Below, piece by piece: positions 27,933 to 40,053 of a DNA stretch of 64,000 nt. The notes beneath the pieces were generated by a model. The model saw only the letters and a list, made by a program, of their open reading frames with translations. It did not search any database and was not told the origin of the DNA. The stretch's first letter is position 1. Every line of letters begins with the position of its first letter. The DNA comes from Albula goreensis. Lineage: Eukaryota; Chordata; Actinopteri; Albuliformes; Albulidae. The stretch spans positions 18,697,292 through 18,761,291 of the forward strand of contig CM040765.1 of the NCBI GenBank assembly GCA_022829145.1. Reading direction: 5' to 3'. The translations under genes and the position numbers were made by a program.

Positions 27933-30225
27933 AGAAAGGCTAAGTGTGAGTGTGTGTGTGTGTGTGAGAAAGGCTAAGTGTGAGTGTGTGTGAGTGTGTG
28001 TGTGTGTGTGTGTGAGAAAGGCAAAACCCTTGACTTACCGTGTGAGTATTTGCACTGCTTGAGAGCCTCGTTGAAGCCCTCACACAGGGTGAGGTCACTC
28101 TGGGTCGTGGCGCAGTCTAGGAACTGCCTCACCTCAAAGTGGCAGGGCCCGGGGGGGGGGGCGGGCCGGGGAGCCTCCTGAGGGGAGCATACGCACAGAG
28201 TTAGTTTATGATTACACACACTGCACTCGATGACCTCTCCCCCACTTCTTAGGGAGTGTGTATAAAGGCCACAGCATGATGGGTTTTGGATAACCAAGGG
28301 GACATCAACAAAGGCTAGATTATCCAACTCATGCCAAGGCATATACACTTTCTTCCAGAAACATCTGCCCTTTTGTATGGTTTCTGTTTTGCCATATCTT
28401 GAGTTGGTTGATAATGGCCTATACCAGACTTGGTCTACAACAAATACCCTACTACACCAGTCACATATCCCCAGCTGCACCAGTCTGTATCTGTCTGCCT
28501 TGGTGTACCACCAGGTGAGCTCCTTACCTGGTAGGTAGCGGGCTTGGCGGGCTCAGGGGCGCTGCTGCTGCTGCTGCTCCCCCCGCTGAGGGCCCCGGTT
28601 AGGGCGTGGCCCACCACATGCCCAACTGCGGAGCCCACTGCCACTCCGGCTGCTGTAGTGGCCATCTGTGCCATGAGGCCTGGCTGCTTGGGCTGTGCAG
28701 CTGCAGGTGCCAGTGCAGCTGGAGGGGGTGGGGCTGGGGCTGGGGCATAAGAAGGAGCATGATGGCTGCACCAATCAGAGGGGAGGAAAGAGGTAGAGGT
28801 TAGCAAACCTGAATGCATCAATTGGTCAGGAAAAGTGTCAATCAAAGGTGACAAACAACACATGCAGATGTCTTGTAAACAGTGTCCCAGCTCAACTGGA
28901 AGTTTAACACTTGTCAAAACTAAATCTACAAGTGAAAGATTATGGAAAGAGCATGGAAACTCAACTCTGGTTGTCCTTAGGGTTCTGGAAGACCAGCTAA
29001 TGAAGACATGACTGTAGCATATGATGTGGAACAGTGGCTTGTTTGTGTTCTCCAAGTCTACCACTACAGCAGGTAGTGATAAGATATCTTAACACTGAGA
29101 TATTTCAAGACCCAGTTCTGAATAATGCAGTCCCTCTAAAGATACCTGGAGGAGTGAATCTTGTCTAAAACAAACATGGGGAAAATACTCTAGTACAACA
29201 ATACTTAAGAAATCTGACTGCTTCCTACATAAAAAAAAAAAAAAGATCTCATCACAAGGGAAGATAATTTGTGCTTTGTTGTGAGATTTTTGCTCTGTTA
29301 CCAAGGTAGGTCTGCTTTAGTTGTCAAATTTTCTTTGAGCATGTTATACTATATTGGACACAAGCAAACATGTTGTTTGGAATGTGTGCTTGACATTATG
29401 TAATAGAAGAGCATATACCTTTAAACAGACTACACTTGGCTGTGAATGAGTCCAACATGACACTCAACTCTGTTCTCTATGTATCCTTTAAGTAGCCATG
29501 TAAGTAACTATCAATGTTACCTCACGTTACCTAAGCCACTGATTACGAAATTGCTGGACACTGCAATACATCACAGCAAATCTACTAACGTTCATTCTTA
29601 TGTAACTGTCATATTCCAAAGTCATGTAGCCCACCAATTCTAAGCGTTTTAATATTGACAATCAAAAGATTATCAACTTTTCAGTCACTAGCGACGTGCT
29701 AATTAACTACTGACATTGGGAAGGAGAATCTACTTGCATACTATTGCGTAGCAGTTGACGCTTGTTGGATAGATTATGTAGCTTCCAGCTAACTAAGGAG
29801 CCAACCACCTTATTTCAAAATGCGCAATTTCTAGAATGACCTTGTGCTTGAAGGACTTTGCTTCGTAAGGTTACCGAATCAAATATTTTCAAACTATGAC
29901 TGAAGCTGGCTAACGTTACAATTGAACAAGAAATCGCTTACATACATAATGGAAAGTGATACTTACGTATCTAGCATTAGATGTTGCTCACTTAGCTTAG
30001 CAGGAAACTTAATCAACTTTCTAGCCAATCATACAGTTTAGATAGATCTAATTACAGCGCTGATCCTGGGCCGGTTTTGCAAATGCATCAGAACATGCTA
30101 GCGGGCTAACGATAGTTTACTAGTCATATGATAGCTATCTATTGTTGGCTTTTAAGATACACACGTTAAATGTTCCCTTACCTAGCTGGTGCTGGTGACG
30201 GACGACTGCGACTTCCTCTAGCCAT
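27186..30225 (-). CDS. chchd10: CHCHD10, mitochondrial twin-CX9C protein (exons 30225-30182, 28765-28528, 28177-28039, 27205-27186)
   Basis: Intermembrane-space protein linked to cristae organisation and the mitochondrial stress response. Four in-phase exons give about 146 residues (human 142). Exon 1 starts [14 protein letters not shown], a basic, likely targeting N-terminus. Exon 2 carries a proline-alanine stretch, then the highly conserved [20 protein letters not shown] hydrophobic helix and a poly-serine tract. Exon 3 holds the CHCH domain with two CX9C motifs, [11 protein letters not shown] and [11 protein letters not shown], which form the disulfide-linked helical hairpin. The last exon adds only VQSLV then TGA. 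Exon 3 includes an 11-C run (28151-28161) coding for prolines. Intron 3 is almost wholly GT repeat. The paralog CHCHD2 is an alternative, but adjacency to mmp11 matches human CHCHD10. Confidence 0.95.
27557..28016. repeat. Compound GT repeat with AGAAAGGCTAAG spacers
   Basis: Blocks of (TG)n of 10-70 bp alternate with GAGAAAGGCTAAGTGTG or close variants at least eight times. The array forms a higher-order repeat that fills most of chchd10 intron 3 and ends about 22 bp from the exon 3 donor. Open frames across it are artefacts. Confidence 0.93.
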
Positions 30226-30379
30226 TTCAAGATTTTTTTTTACCGAACTATCTCTATAAATACGTCCACTTTATTCGTTTTCAGATGCAATGTCAGTTTG
30301 CAGGCTCCGCCACTGGACTGTCGCAACTCAAATGGATCAGCACACACGTGTAAATGACCTTGTGCGTAAGTCCCCCAAC

Positions 30380-30389
30380 TGCGCATGCG
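30380..30389. promoter_or_regulatory. NRF-1-type palindrome upstream of chchd10
   Basis: TGCGCATGCG matches the nuclear respiratory factor 1 consensus and lies about 155 bp upstream of the chchd10 start codon. NRF-1 controls many nuclear genes for mitochondrial proteins, so the site suits the gene. Match is seen; use is inferred. Confidence 0.55.
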
Positions 30390-30479
30390 TGAACCGGTGT
30401 GCACATTCTCGTTCTTACATCAGAATTTACATCCAATGCACAAATTTTCACAGTAAGATAACGTATAACACGTAACCTT

Positions 30480-33400
30480 TATGTGGGCCTAACTTAATTT
30501 GTTTCGGAAAAATGCTGTGTATTGTTCTTTTAATGTACGGTAGGCTGTCTTAAGTAAAACAATAAAATCCTACAACATTTTCTAGAAGTTTCTAGCAACA
30601 CTGGCTTCATTTGTCAACAGTCCTTCCTGTGTAAGACGATTACAGTGACAGTGACATTGGCCACTTCTGTCTGTGACTGTTCCTTCATATTCCCCAAACT
30701 AATCAGATAAAACATTATTAAGTGTTTCTATTTTCTTCTGCATAGCAGAAGACTACAGTGTTATATTTCCATTTGTATTGTATCACGTGAATCCGTTGAA
30801 TTGAGGATTGAAATGAAGGAGCGAGAAGCGCATCTCGAAAGTTTAAACCACTGGAAGGGACTCCATTACTTGGAACGCGTTATTTGTAATCTGTCAGTTT
30901 AGGAAAAAGGTGCTCTTGGCGTTTATTAAAATCGTATCTTGCGTTTCTCCAGAAGACCACTGGGTGGCGCCCCGAGACCACAAACATAGATGTATGTAGG
31001 GTTCTATTTTAAAATGGTATAAACGCATAGCGCAACAGTTAAAATGGGTTGTCTTACTGTAAGTAGATGCCCCCTCAGATTATTAAAAAAGTAGAATGCC
31101 ACTGAAACAATCAGTCTGTATTTTAAATTTATACAATGAACTTTCCCTTCATATTTTACACAAATCTGAGATTCTATTCATCAGTTATGCAGTGTGTTCA
31201 GCACGCTGCCATTTTTTTTTTGTATTGTTCTGCCACAAAGTTGGGCAGTGAAAACAGAAAATCTAGCATGGCTATCCATAGACTTATTCAAATCCATCCA
31301 GCGATGTCCAACAGGAAAAGTGGATTTTCATTTTTATATTGATAAAAAATAAATCGAGATAAAAAATAAACAGTCTTCAATGATATTGCAATGCAGTAAT
31401 ATTGTGTTATATAGGTAAACTTTTGAGTGTAAAATATTAGATTAACGCATTTTATTATTGTGTTTTCAACAAAAGATTCGAGCCCATATTGTAACAGTTT
31501 GCTTAAATCAAGCTTTATTTCCAGCGGCTGCATAACCTTATGTCAAAAGACCCTCTTTATATCACATCTGTAAAATATTGCATTTCTCGTTTAAATAAGT
31601 GCTTGTCGATGTGCCTAGATCATTTGTCATTCTCGACTGTGAGCTGGAAAAATGGCACAGCGACGGGCACTTCAGTGACGACACGTAGAAGTTGCGATTT
31701 TTTACTTAAGGGCTTGTTTACCGGTGAATCTGAGAGCAGCTAGGGGAGAAAGCAGAACTGCTGGCGCGAGGGAGGCGGCAGGAACATGATGACGTAGCAG
31801 ATCTTCAGTCTGCAGGCAGGCTGGGACACGGGTGGTGGGGATGTTCGTATCTGCTGTTACATTTTATGCCAGCTTGTGCAATTAATTATCTAATTAGCCC
31901 AACCACTTATGTAAACTGACGGTTTAGCAACATTTCTTGACAGGTTAATTAAACACTGCCAAAGACTGTTATCATATCAGTATATGAAATTACGTTAAGT
32001 GGTGGAAACAAACAACGTGTCTTCAGTGGTCATCTGAAAGTCTCATCACCTCCCTTCTCAAAATTAAGACAAGACCAGATTCATAGTTTCCCAAATTTGG
32101 TCTTGTGGCCACACTTTGTAGTTCTGTATTGGTATTGCTCCAACAAAATAACAACCCATAATTGTAACGAGCCATTAATTGCTTTTAGTTAGACACTTTC
32201 AAAGCCTACTGAAGGATAATTCAGCCTCTTAAGGCCACGCAGCAGACACTGCTATTTATGCTGTTATAAGTATGTCCCATATTTCAGATCTCATGACCTC
32301 AGATAGCTTTTATTTTCTATGCTATATGGTACATGATTCTGTTTGAAAGAGGTTCCATTTTAATTGCCTTTCAATGATGAACCTCTTGAATGAAAAAATG
32401 GAACCTCTTTCAAACTGAACTGATTGAGTCAGAGACTGACTGCAGAGAACAGTTGGGTCCTGTTTTTCTGAGAGGGTGGAAACCTGGTCACTGAAACGAA
32501 ACCATTTGTATAAGATTTAGGAGAATTCAATATCATAACGAATGGCATGAAGCCAAACCGGCGTTTTGTTTAAATTAAGTTTAAGGGAAAAATTATATAT
32601 CATGGCAGAACATGAACACATGTTTTCAACTACCTTAAATGTTCAAGAGATTGGCTGTAACGAAAACCAGTGTGTAGGGTGGGTCCCCAGGGCCAGGTTT
32701 GACAACTACCACTCTGTTGTAAGGCCCCAAACCCATGACACAACAGTCAAAACAACTGCTGCCCTGTTTGTTTCAAAACTGTTCAGAGTCAGTTTCACAC
32801 AAGTTGAACACGACTGTTTCATGACTGCAATGGTTACATCTCAAACTGCTACAAAGTGAACGTTGCCCTGGCACAGATATAACACAGATGTAGGTTTTTT
32901 CCAGAGGCGTGCACAGACGTTTGGAGGGACAGTGGCTCTACCAGTGCTATAGCCATAGTGCTAATAATGGCTAATCCCAGCTATCCAAATCCTTCAGAGG
33001 GGCAGCTTGGCCAAAAGTGTGCAAATGGTTCGTTGCCTAGGCAACAATAGCATGAAGGTGTCCCCATCCCTGGTTTTTTGAATAAATAATGCAGCAATCG
33101 TTCAGTATAGCACAGTCTTTTTAGCGAGGCACCATAGCAAGATTGGACTGCAGAATTAAAGCCCTCAGAGTTGGCTACTACCTACCACAGAGACCCTGTC
33201 TGATCACCCTCAAAGAAGAGAAACTCAAGATCACACGGAAAAATAGCACAATTGCAGTAACATTTGCATTGAGGTGAAAACACTAGTAGACAGGGGGAGG
33301 AGTGTTTGATGTGCTCCTTCCACAGTGGAAAAGGAAAGTGGCACTGTCGTAATGTGTTTGTATGGGAGAGAGACTATGGTATTTTCATCTAAGCAGTGAA

Positions 33401-35790
33401 ACAAACATAATTTGCCCTCTCTTCAAACAACTGAGTGTGGTCACTGGAGCCTGCCTACCTCCTGGGGTTAATCAGTATTTGTCCCTAATTTTGGATTTTG
33501 TTGTTGTTGTTCTTCTTCTCCATCTCTTTCCTCTTCTTCTTGCCTTGCATTGGCTATAATTTTGGCAGGACAGAGGAGTGATGATAGGGGAGCACACTCA
33601 GAGCACTTTTGAGGTAACTCTTTAGCCAAGAGGGTGAAAGGGATGATGTAGGAACGTAAGAACCTAAGACTGCACAATGACGAGGAAGAACATCTGTGTA
33701 CAGTATAGAGTCTTTGGCATTATGTCAGGACTGGCCTGGAACACTGCAAGGCAGTGGATGACAAGATGAGGTTTCATGAACCCCATAATTGGCTGTCAAT
33801 CATTGGCTTATTTGAACCAATCAAAATACTTTGCTTGCTACAGCAGAGCATTTTTGATAACAAAAACTGCCTCTGCTGCTTTGGTCTGCAGTCCTGGTCC
33901 TGGGGGGTTGCAGTGTGTGTGCTGGTTTTTTTTCCCATGAAATTCAGCAACCAGTTCAGACCCAGGAAACCAGGTAAGGTGAGTCGACTGCGTAATCAGC
34001 TGTTTTATCTGGCGTTCAGCCACAGCATCAACAAACAACTAGCATGTGGCCCTCCGAGACCAGGAGCTAGGCTCTACCGCATGACCTGGCAAGTGGTCCC
34101 GGTTTCAGACAACTCTCTGCATGATATGATTTTCTGTGTAAAAAAAAATTAAAAAGTAGCCAAACATTGAGAAGGCTGAGGAGTCTCTCGCACCCCAAAG
34201 TGGGTCTGTGTTTTTAGGCTAGAGCGTGGGTGGGGGTGCTTCGTGGGTGGTGTGTCTAGGGGTTTGAAGGACTGTAAGAGAGAAGTGGAGGGGGGACGGT
34301 AATTAGTGTGACACATACACATTGGGGTGCCAGCCCCTCTGAATCACCAGCCCGTCTGTCTCCGAACACTTGAAGCCCCTCTGGTTTGTGTACACATTTG
34401 TGACGCTACATCAGCTGGGGAAAAAAGAGAAGACTAGTAAGAGGATTTGCAGATGCGGAATTTACTAAGCGTATCTTTAGAGGGGATGAAGACGGAGTCA
34501 CTGGGGGTCAAGCAGAAGAGACGCTATGCAGACCCCATGCAGACTAAACAGTTTTTACAGACTGCGGATCTGGCCTTTGTACACCAAAGTTCATGGAGAA
34601 TGGGATTAGCCACATGGGGTGATTGGACGATTGGTGCGAGGCGCCCTTACTACTCAACCTTTGATTCTTTTTCTTTTTTTTTTTGTTAAATTTAAATATA
34701 TATTTCAATGCCACAGTCTTCCTTTCTTTCTTCAAAATTTGGAATGCCCAATTGCAATTATAGCCATGTCTCAGTATATGGTAGACATTGACTGGTATAA
34801 CACTGGTAGGTTTGCTGTGGGTCTCAAGCCACAGACCCTACACTCCATTCTGCTGAGGCAGCTGAACATTCTATTACCACAATGCTGCCAGCAAAGTCTG
34901 TGTACCAGCAGTGGGTCTCGTGTCTGTTTTGAGCAATACCCTTTAGCCAGCTGCTTTCACATAAGTAGAGATACAATTAGCTAAAGAGCTATTGAGCTAA
35001 AGGCAAAGGTCCACGCCAAGGGGAGTAATTGCACTCTGCTAACTGCTCTGGGGGTGACATCACTTCCTGTTGTAGACATTTACGGGCCAGCTCATGCCTC
35101 TCAACCCTGCTACCATACAAGCGCACAGCTGAAATTCGTTATGACCAAGCCTGTGAGACCCCTAGGTGCGTGCACTAATGGTGTAGCTACCAAAGGGATC
35201 AGGTCTAGCAAAGAGGTGAGTGTGAGGTATGGATGAAGGAAACAAAAAAAAACAGTCCGGTTACTTCCACAGACCATTTAGGGAAGAAGGTGGACTTGCC
35301 AAGGCTCTAGGAAGTTTTCCACTTGCCCAAAGCAGCCCTGTCTTTGGGTCACTTTCTGCTGTCTATGGGCTTTCTATGTCCTTTCACAGCATAGAACAGG
35401 GTATCCAAGAAAACAGAGAGAGGTCGGGTTGTCTTAACTGTTACCTCACCTTTTCACCTTTTCGAAGTGCACCTTAAAAGTGCACACAGGAATCGCCTAG
35501 GAATCAAACCTGCAACCCAGTGCTGCACTGCCACCTAAAAAAGCTTGTTTTGATAAAGTGGGGAGCCAAGGACGCCCCAATAACAAAGGGTGCATTCGGA
35601 TGAGTGAAGGAATAAGGGGGATTTTATGAGAGAGGGGGTCCCCCACAAACACTGCCAAAGTGGACATAGCAAATTCCTAAACAAACAGCTCACAAAGGGC
35701 GCTTATGAAGGCCAGACTGAGTAACTGCCCCAGAGTCTAATCTGCCCCTGGCCTGAGGGAGCGAACGGACGTGAGCAACCACTGCACACA
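30480..35790. other. chchd10-mmp11 intergenic region, left part
   Basis: No gene recognised. Open frames are short, lack splice partners and do not resemble proteins. Contains a perfect inverted repeat at 32341-32415 and otherwise unremarkable AT-rich sequence. Nothing else structured was seen. Confidence 0.5.
32341..32415. repeat. Perfect 21-bp inverted repeat with 33-nt loop
   Basis: Arm 32341-32361 begins GTTTGAAAGAGGTTCC; arm 32395-32415 is its exact reverse complement and ends GGAACCTCTTTCAAAC. The 33-nt spacer contains a partial third copy (GAACCTCTTGAATG). Transcribed from either strand it would fold into a perfect 21-bp hairpin. It may be a remnant of a small inverted-repeat element or a hairpin RNA source. 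Confidence 0.85.
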
Positions 35791-35804
35791 GACCACCTCA
35801 TGAG

Positions 35805-35807
<3 letters not shown>

Positions 35808-35844
<37 letters not shown>

Positions 35845-36060
35845 TAGAGGAGGGAGAGAGAGAACAGAAAGAGAGAGAGAGCGGGAGATAGAGGAGGGAG
35901 AGAGAGAACAGAAAGAGAGAGAGAACGAGAGAGAGAGAGCAAGAGATAGAGGAGGGAGTGAGAGAACAGAGAGAGCGAGAGAGAGCAATGAAAGAATGAG
36001 AGAAACTGAAAGAAAGGAAGGGAGTGACAAAAGAAGGGGAGAGGAGAGAGAGACAAAGGG
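35808..36060. repeat. (GA)n-rich compound repeat
   Basis: GA dinucleotide runs interrupted by GAACAGAAAGAG, GGGAGATAGAGGAGGGA and related steps; the second and third blocks are near copies of about 65 bp. A long purine strand. Minus-strand serine-leucine frames are translations of this repeat. Confidence 0.93.
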
Positions 36061-36554
36061 GCGAAGGAAGAGAAAGCACACTAACAGCTGTGCGCTCTAA
36101 CAGCTTGCAGATGTCATTGCTTTTCATCCATTTCATTTCCATGTTCTCTAGTCAGAACTGAAAATAACAGTGGGCCCCTCTCTCGTGTCAATACATGGAA
36201 AAATGAAGAATGTGCGGGTATGTATTTTTGAGCATATTGTCAAAATATGGCAAATGTTAGCATGTAGCCAATTTTGTGAAATGTGTTAGTTGTTAAAGTC
36301 GGCTCCATCCGTTGAATGAGCTGTGGACCAACCACATAGCACATCGCTTCAGCCAGCCAATGGGAGGGACTGTTACTGCACTCATCGTCTTGGTGATCCA
36401 ATGTCTCCTTTCCATACTGAGAATACACAACTGTTCCCCCATACCTACCGTTATAGGACTATATATATTGTTTACAAACAATATTGTATCTGTAGGCATT
36501 TAGTGCCACATAGCATCACTTCATTTAACAAGCTCTGGCATGCAGTTCTGAAAA

Positions 36555-36735
36555 TATTCAATCTGTTTGAAGAGCTTAGTTTGTGCTGTAGAGGTTGCAG
36601 GTTTGATTCCCATTGACAGCACCACCTCTATACCCTTCACTAAGGTATGTGAAATTTTTTTTTACAAAAAAAAAAACTCTTTCACCTACTCACGCTTTGT
36701 TGCATGCTTAAAATACATAAAATGTACCTGAATCA
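36555..36735 (+). repeat. SINE-like fragment
   Basis: AGAGGTTGCAGGTTTGATTCCC (B-box-like) followed by a CCCTTCACTAAGGTATGTG segment and AAAATACATAAAATGTACCTG. The same order as the other tRNA-derived SINE copies here. Old and broken by A runs. Confidence 0.45.
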
Positions 36736-37314
36736 AAAAATAATGACAAAACTCTTAAATCACCAGCGTGTAATGGTTCCCAAAACACATCAGCATCTCA
36801 TTATAAACCACAATTTCTTTTTGGTTTCACAATAATTGATTTAGTTAAGCCTTTGCTTTTTATCCGTTGGGACCATGCCGTCCATATTTCAGCCTTTGCT
36901 TGAGCCCAGGAAGTAAATCCAGACAGATATTAGCTGCAGAATTTGATGTCCTTCTTTTATTATATCTAAACTTGTGTCTTGGAGCTTTCCTCGTGTTTGT
37001 TGCTCAGAGTGTGGGAAAGTATTCTGCTGGAATGCTGACCTACCACAGATGAGCTGTTTACTCTCCTGGAGAGTTACAATGTGCGGCCAACCATCTCCAT
37101 GGTAATCAGTCTGTGTAAACCAGCTAAAAATGCATAATCATCTGCAGTAAAATGCATAATTTCTGCTGTATATAGCTCGGTGAAATGTCTTTTGTTGTGT
37201 CATGTCAATGACCTGTGACACAATAGCAAGAACGAGTCAAATAAAATCGTCATCACCTTATAGATAGGCCTCATCCCTCCTCATCATCGTCAATGACGGT
37301 ATGATGTAGCTTCT

Positions 37315-37375
37315 TGAAGCTCTGAGGTTTGCTTCCCAGGTTAAGCACTGCCATTGTATTCTTGAGCTAGGTACT
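37315..37375 (+). repeat. SINE-like fragment
   Basis: CTCTGAGGTTTGCTTCCCAGG then TTAAGCACTGCCATTGTATTCTTGAGC parallels the middle of the fish tRNA-derived SINEs (B box, then CACTGCC...CCTTGAG). Very short remnant. Confidence 0.4.
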
Positions 37376-38365
37376 CCACCAGAATCGTTTCAGTTTTGGT
37401 ACTGGGAGAGGTGGAGGAAGTACTGCACTCTTCCGTTCCTCTCATTGGACCACTGTCAGGCTTTCTGTGCCCTCCCTCAGCCTGAGGAGCCAATAGGAAA
37501 TCAATCAGCAACACAGTGACAGCCTCACAAACAGACAGGCTCACCTGCATGGAGCATCAGCCCTGGTGTTGCCCACTGCCCTCATTAGGCCATCTGCAAT
37601 GGCAGAGCCCCCCAGACTGTAGGAGAGGGGTATTTAGGGATGGGGGGTTTATTGGTTTTATTAAAGCTGAGCTGCCCATGAGTTTGGTTAGTTGTAATGT
37701 TGCATTTTTCCTTCTTCTGTCTCCTTAGGAATGGAAAAATGAAGTAGCCTGTTGCTTTGGTCTATCCTATTGTGTTGTGGTTATTTTCTTCCTCCACTCA
37801 TCACCTGACCCTGTGGCCATACATACTGCGTAACTCTGGATAAGGTAACTGCAATCACTTTCATTGTGATGAGAAGATCCTCTGACATCTCAGGTCAGTC
37901 AGTGCTTCCTTTAGCCCTATGCTCCATGGTCTTACCCCTTAAAAATCTCATCATCAAAACCACTACCAGCCATCAACTTTATCTCTTTCCCCATAATAGT
38001 TATCAACAACAGGATTTTGTAATGCTGTGAGCCTAATGATGTACCCTTGAGTCCGACATTAAACAGAATTGCTGAAGTAAACATCCAGCTGCAATAAACG
38101 TATTGTTTGTAAAATGTAGGTTGTGTAAGTTCCTACTCAAGATTAGAGTATGAGCTAAATGCGTTAAATGTGATGTAATCATTAGCAGAATCATCACTAC
38201 GGTAACAAACACAGCTTTGTGATAATCACCACTGTCAGCATCTCTTACTGTAGGATATTAACGAGTCTAGAATAGCTGAATACCCTGCCGAATGCTTCCT
38301 GTAGTGCTATGTTTTATGTTCTACCAGCATGAGGATCTCATCATCAAAACCTCAAACACCACCAC

Positions 38366-38399
38366 CGTCATCTTCATCATCATCATCATCATCATCACA
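38366..38399. repeat. (ATC)n microsatellite
   Basis: About nine tandem ATC/CAT units. Trinucleotide repeat in noncoding sequence. Confidence 0.85.
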
Positions 38400-38549
38400 G
38401 TGGTGATGAACAGCAGGGAGTGAGTTTTGGAGATGATGTCATTCTTCCCCCTGAGCACAGTCACTAGCCAGCTGCACCCCCCTCCTCCCCATATCCCCCT
38501 TTCCCCCCTAAATCAGCCCTTTTTTGTGGCCAGCAGCAGACATGGTGAC

Positions 38550-38640
38550 TCTGTGGAATGAGGCGGGAGGGGGTGGCTGGGGGCCACGGGGGCTGTTGGA
38601 GGGGTGATGGGGGCCACGGGCGCTGTTGGAGGGGGTGGCT
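38550..38640. repeat. Short G-rich tandem repeat
   Basis: Steps of GGGGGCCACGGGGGCTGTTGG recur two to three times at 30-bp spacing, with GGAGGGGGTGGCTGG between. G-rich; the plus-strand open frame over it is a by-product. Confidence 0.5.
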
Positions 38641-39164
38641 GGGTCCTCAGAACGCGGTACAGGCTTTTATGTCTCTGCCCCTGGGTGTTGGTTACAACCC
38701 CTTGGTTAATATTTCGGCCCGATCCTCTCCCAGTCTCCTGCAGGACGGGGCTGCAGTGGGGGTCTGTTTTGCATTTGGGTCAGGCATGCAGGCGGCTCTC
38801 TTTACTGAAAGTGTCTGACGCTGGCGTTGAAAAAAAGGCAGCAGCAGGCTTTCTGTTAAAGCTGATTCTTATTGAGGGCATCCCATAATCTACAGCTAGC
38901 TCTCCCCACACACACATTCACAAAAAAAAAAAAAAAAAACGCTAACCCACAATCGCACATTAGGCTGAAGAAGTGAAAGAAGGAGGCGGGCTGTGTTTCT
39001 TTAGCATTTGTGCCAGGAGCATTCAGTCTTACCCAAGAACAGCCAAGTCTTTGTTCCATAAAAACACAAAAACACCTGTTTCTGCTAATCAACTAATCAT
39101 GGCCTTCATCCAGTGAAAGGGACAGTTTAGTTTAATGGTCAGGGAGCTGAGCTCATTTTGCATC

Positions 39165-39345
39165 ACATTTACTTAGCTGGCATTTTTCTCCAAAGCAACT
39201 TACACTTGATTAGGCTAACCAGGGGCCGCTATCCCCAGAGCAAACAGATGTCGTAATCTTTGCTGCAGTTGGATTTGGGCTTGAACTACCACCCTTCTGG
39301 GTCCCAGTCAAGCACTTTAGCCTCAATGGTTTGGAATACAAATAG
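39165..39345 (-). repeat. V-SINE-like copy
   Basis: CATTTACTTAGCTGGCATTT then TTCTCCAAAGCAACTTACAC and, further on, GGGCTTGAACTACCACCCTT, whose complement resembles a B box. Structure matches the minus-strand copy at 9962-10192. Confidence 0.55.
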
Positions 39346-39393
39346 ATTGGGTTACAAGCAAGTATGGTGGTGCTTGACACATTTATAATAGGA

Positions 39394-39465
39394 AGGTTCC
39401 ACCGAGATTTGAACTCGGATCGCTGGATTCAGAGTCCAGAGTGCTAACCATTACACCATGGAACC
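39394..39465 (-). tRNA. tRNA-Gln (anticodon CTG)
   Basis: A 72-nt minus-strand sequence folds as a standard tRNA: acceptor GGTTCCA/TGGAACC, A box TGTAATGGTTAGCAC, anticodon stem CTGGA/TCCAG with loop CTCTGAA (anticodon CTG, complement at 39430-39432), T arm CCGAGTTCAAATCTCGG, discriminator T. It is nearly identical to vertebrate tRNA-Gln-CTG. No intron. No TTTT follows closely on the minus strand, so termination may be weak. Confidence 0.95.
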
Positions 39466-39579
39466 TACATAGGCCTGTGAGTAGTTGGTTGGAGATCAAT
39501 GTCTACTGCGGTTGGACTTGTGAGTCAAGTTTGTATTACAATGGTTAGGAAGTTGGGTTTGTATCTCAAAGATAACTGT

Positions 39580-39757
39580 GCAGTGTCATGGTTAAGGAAT
39601 TGAGTGTATAAAGCGGAGGTTGCAGGTTCCAGTCCCAGGTGTTGTCTTTGCCTTGAGTAAGGTGAATCTTGGCTTCAATTGCTTCAGTACACATCCAGCT
39701 GGACAAATATATGGTATAAAAACAGGTAATTACTCTAGATAAAAGCAGCTGCATTGT
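39580..39757 (+). repeat. tRNA-derived SINE
   Basis: GTCATGGTTAAGGAATTGAG (A-box-like), GGTTGCAGGTTCCAGTCCC (B-box-like), then TTGCCTTGAGTAAGG, AATTGCTTCAGTACACATCC, AGCTGGACAAATATATGG and ACTCTAGATAAAAGCAGCTG. This is head, body and conserved inner segment of the fish SINE type. Sits between the two tRNA-Gln genes. Confidence 0.6.
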
Positions 39758-39981
39758 GACTCAGAAGTCAATTTTCTGCAGTCAGCACATTAAGTAGATG
39801 AATCAAACTAATTGCTGAACTCTTAAAGGAGTGTGTGCGTGTGTGTATATAATCTTGTGTGTTCAGTGTTTAGTGGATGTGCCAGTTGTTTGTGACTGAG
39901 GTCATGTTCAGTGTTTGCTAGCCGGGCCAAACATTTGTGACAAATGCAAGTATTGTGGTGCTTGACACATTTATAATAGGA

Positions 39982-40053
39982 AGGTTCCACCGAGATTTGA
40001 ACTCAGATTGCTGGATTCAGAGTCCAGAGTGCTAACCATTACACCATGGAACC
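39982..40053 (-). tRNA. tRNA-Gln (anticodon CTG), second copy
   Basis: Copy of the 39394 gene with the same acceptor, D and anticodon arms. Two changes lie in the variable/T-arm region: GCGATCCGAG became GCAATCTGAG, turning one T-stem C-G pair into a U-G wobble pair. Folding still works, but the drift suggests relaxed selection or a pseudogene in progress. Confidence 0.85.

Noticed and set aside
35703..36142. Serine-leucine rich minus-strand frames of about 115 codons
   Set aside because: Translation of the GA/CT repeat in three frames at once.
38558..38888. Glycine and tryptophan rich open frames
   Set aside because: Caused by a short G-rich tandem repeat, with no conserved continuation.
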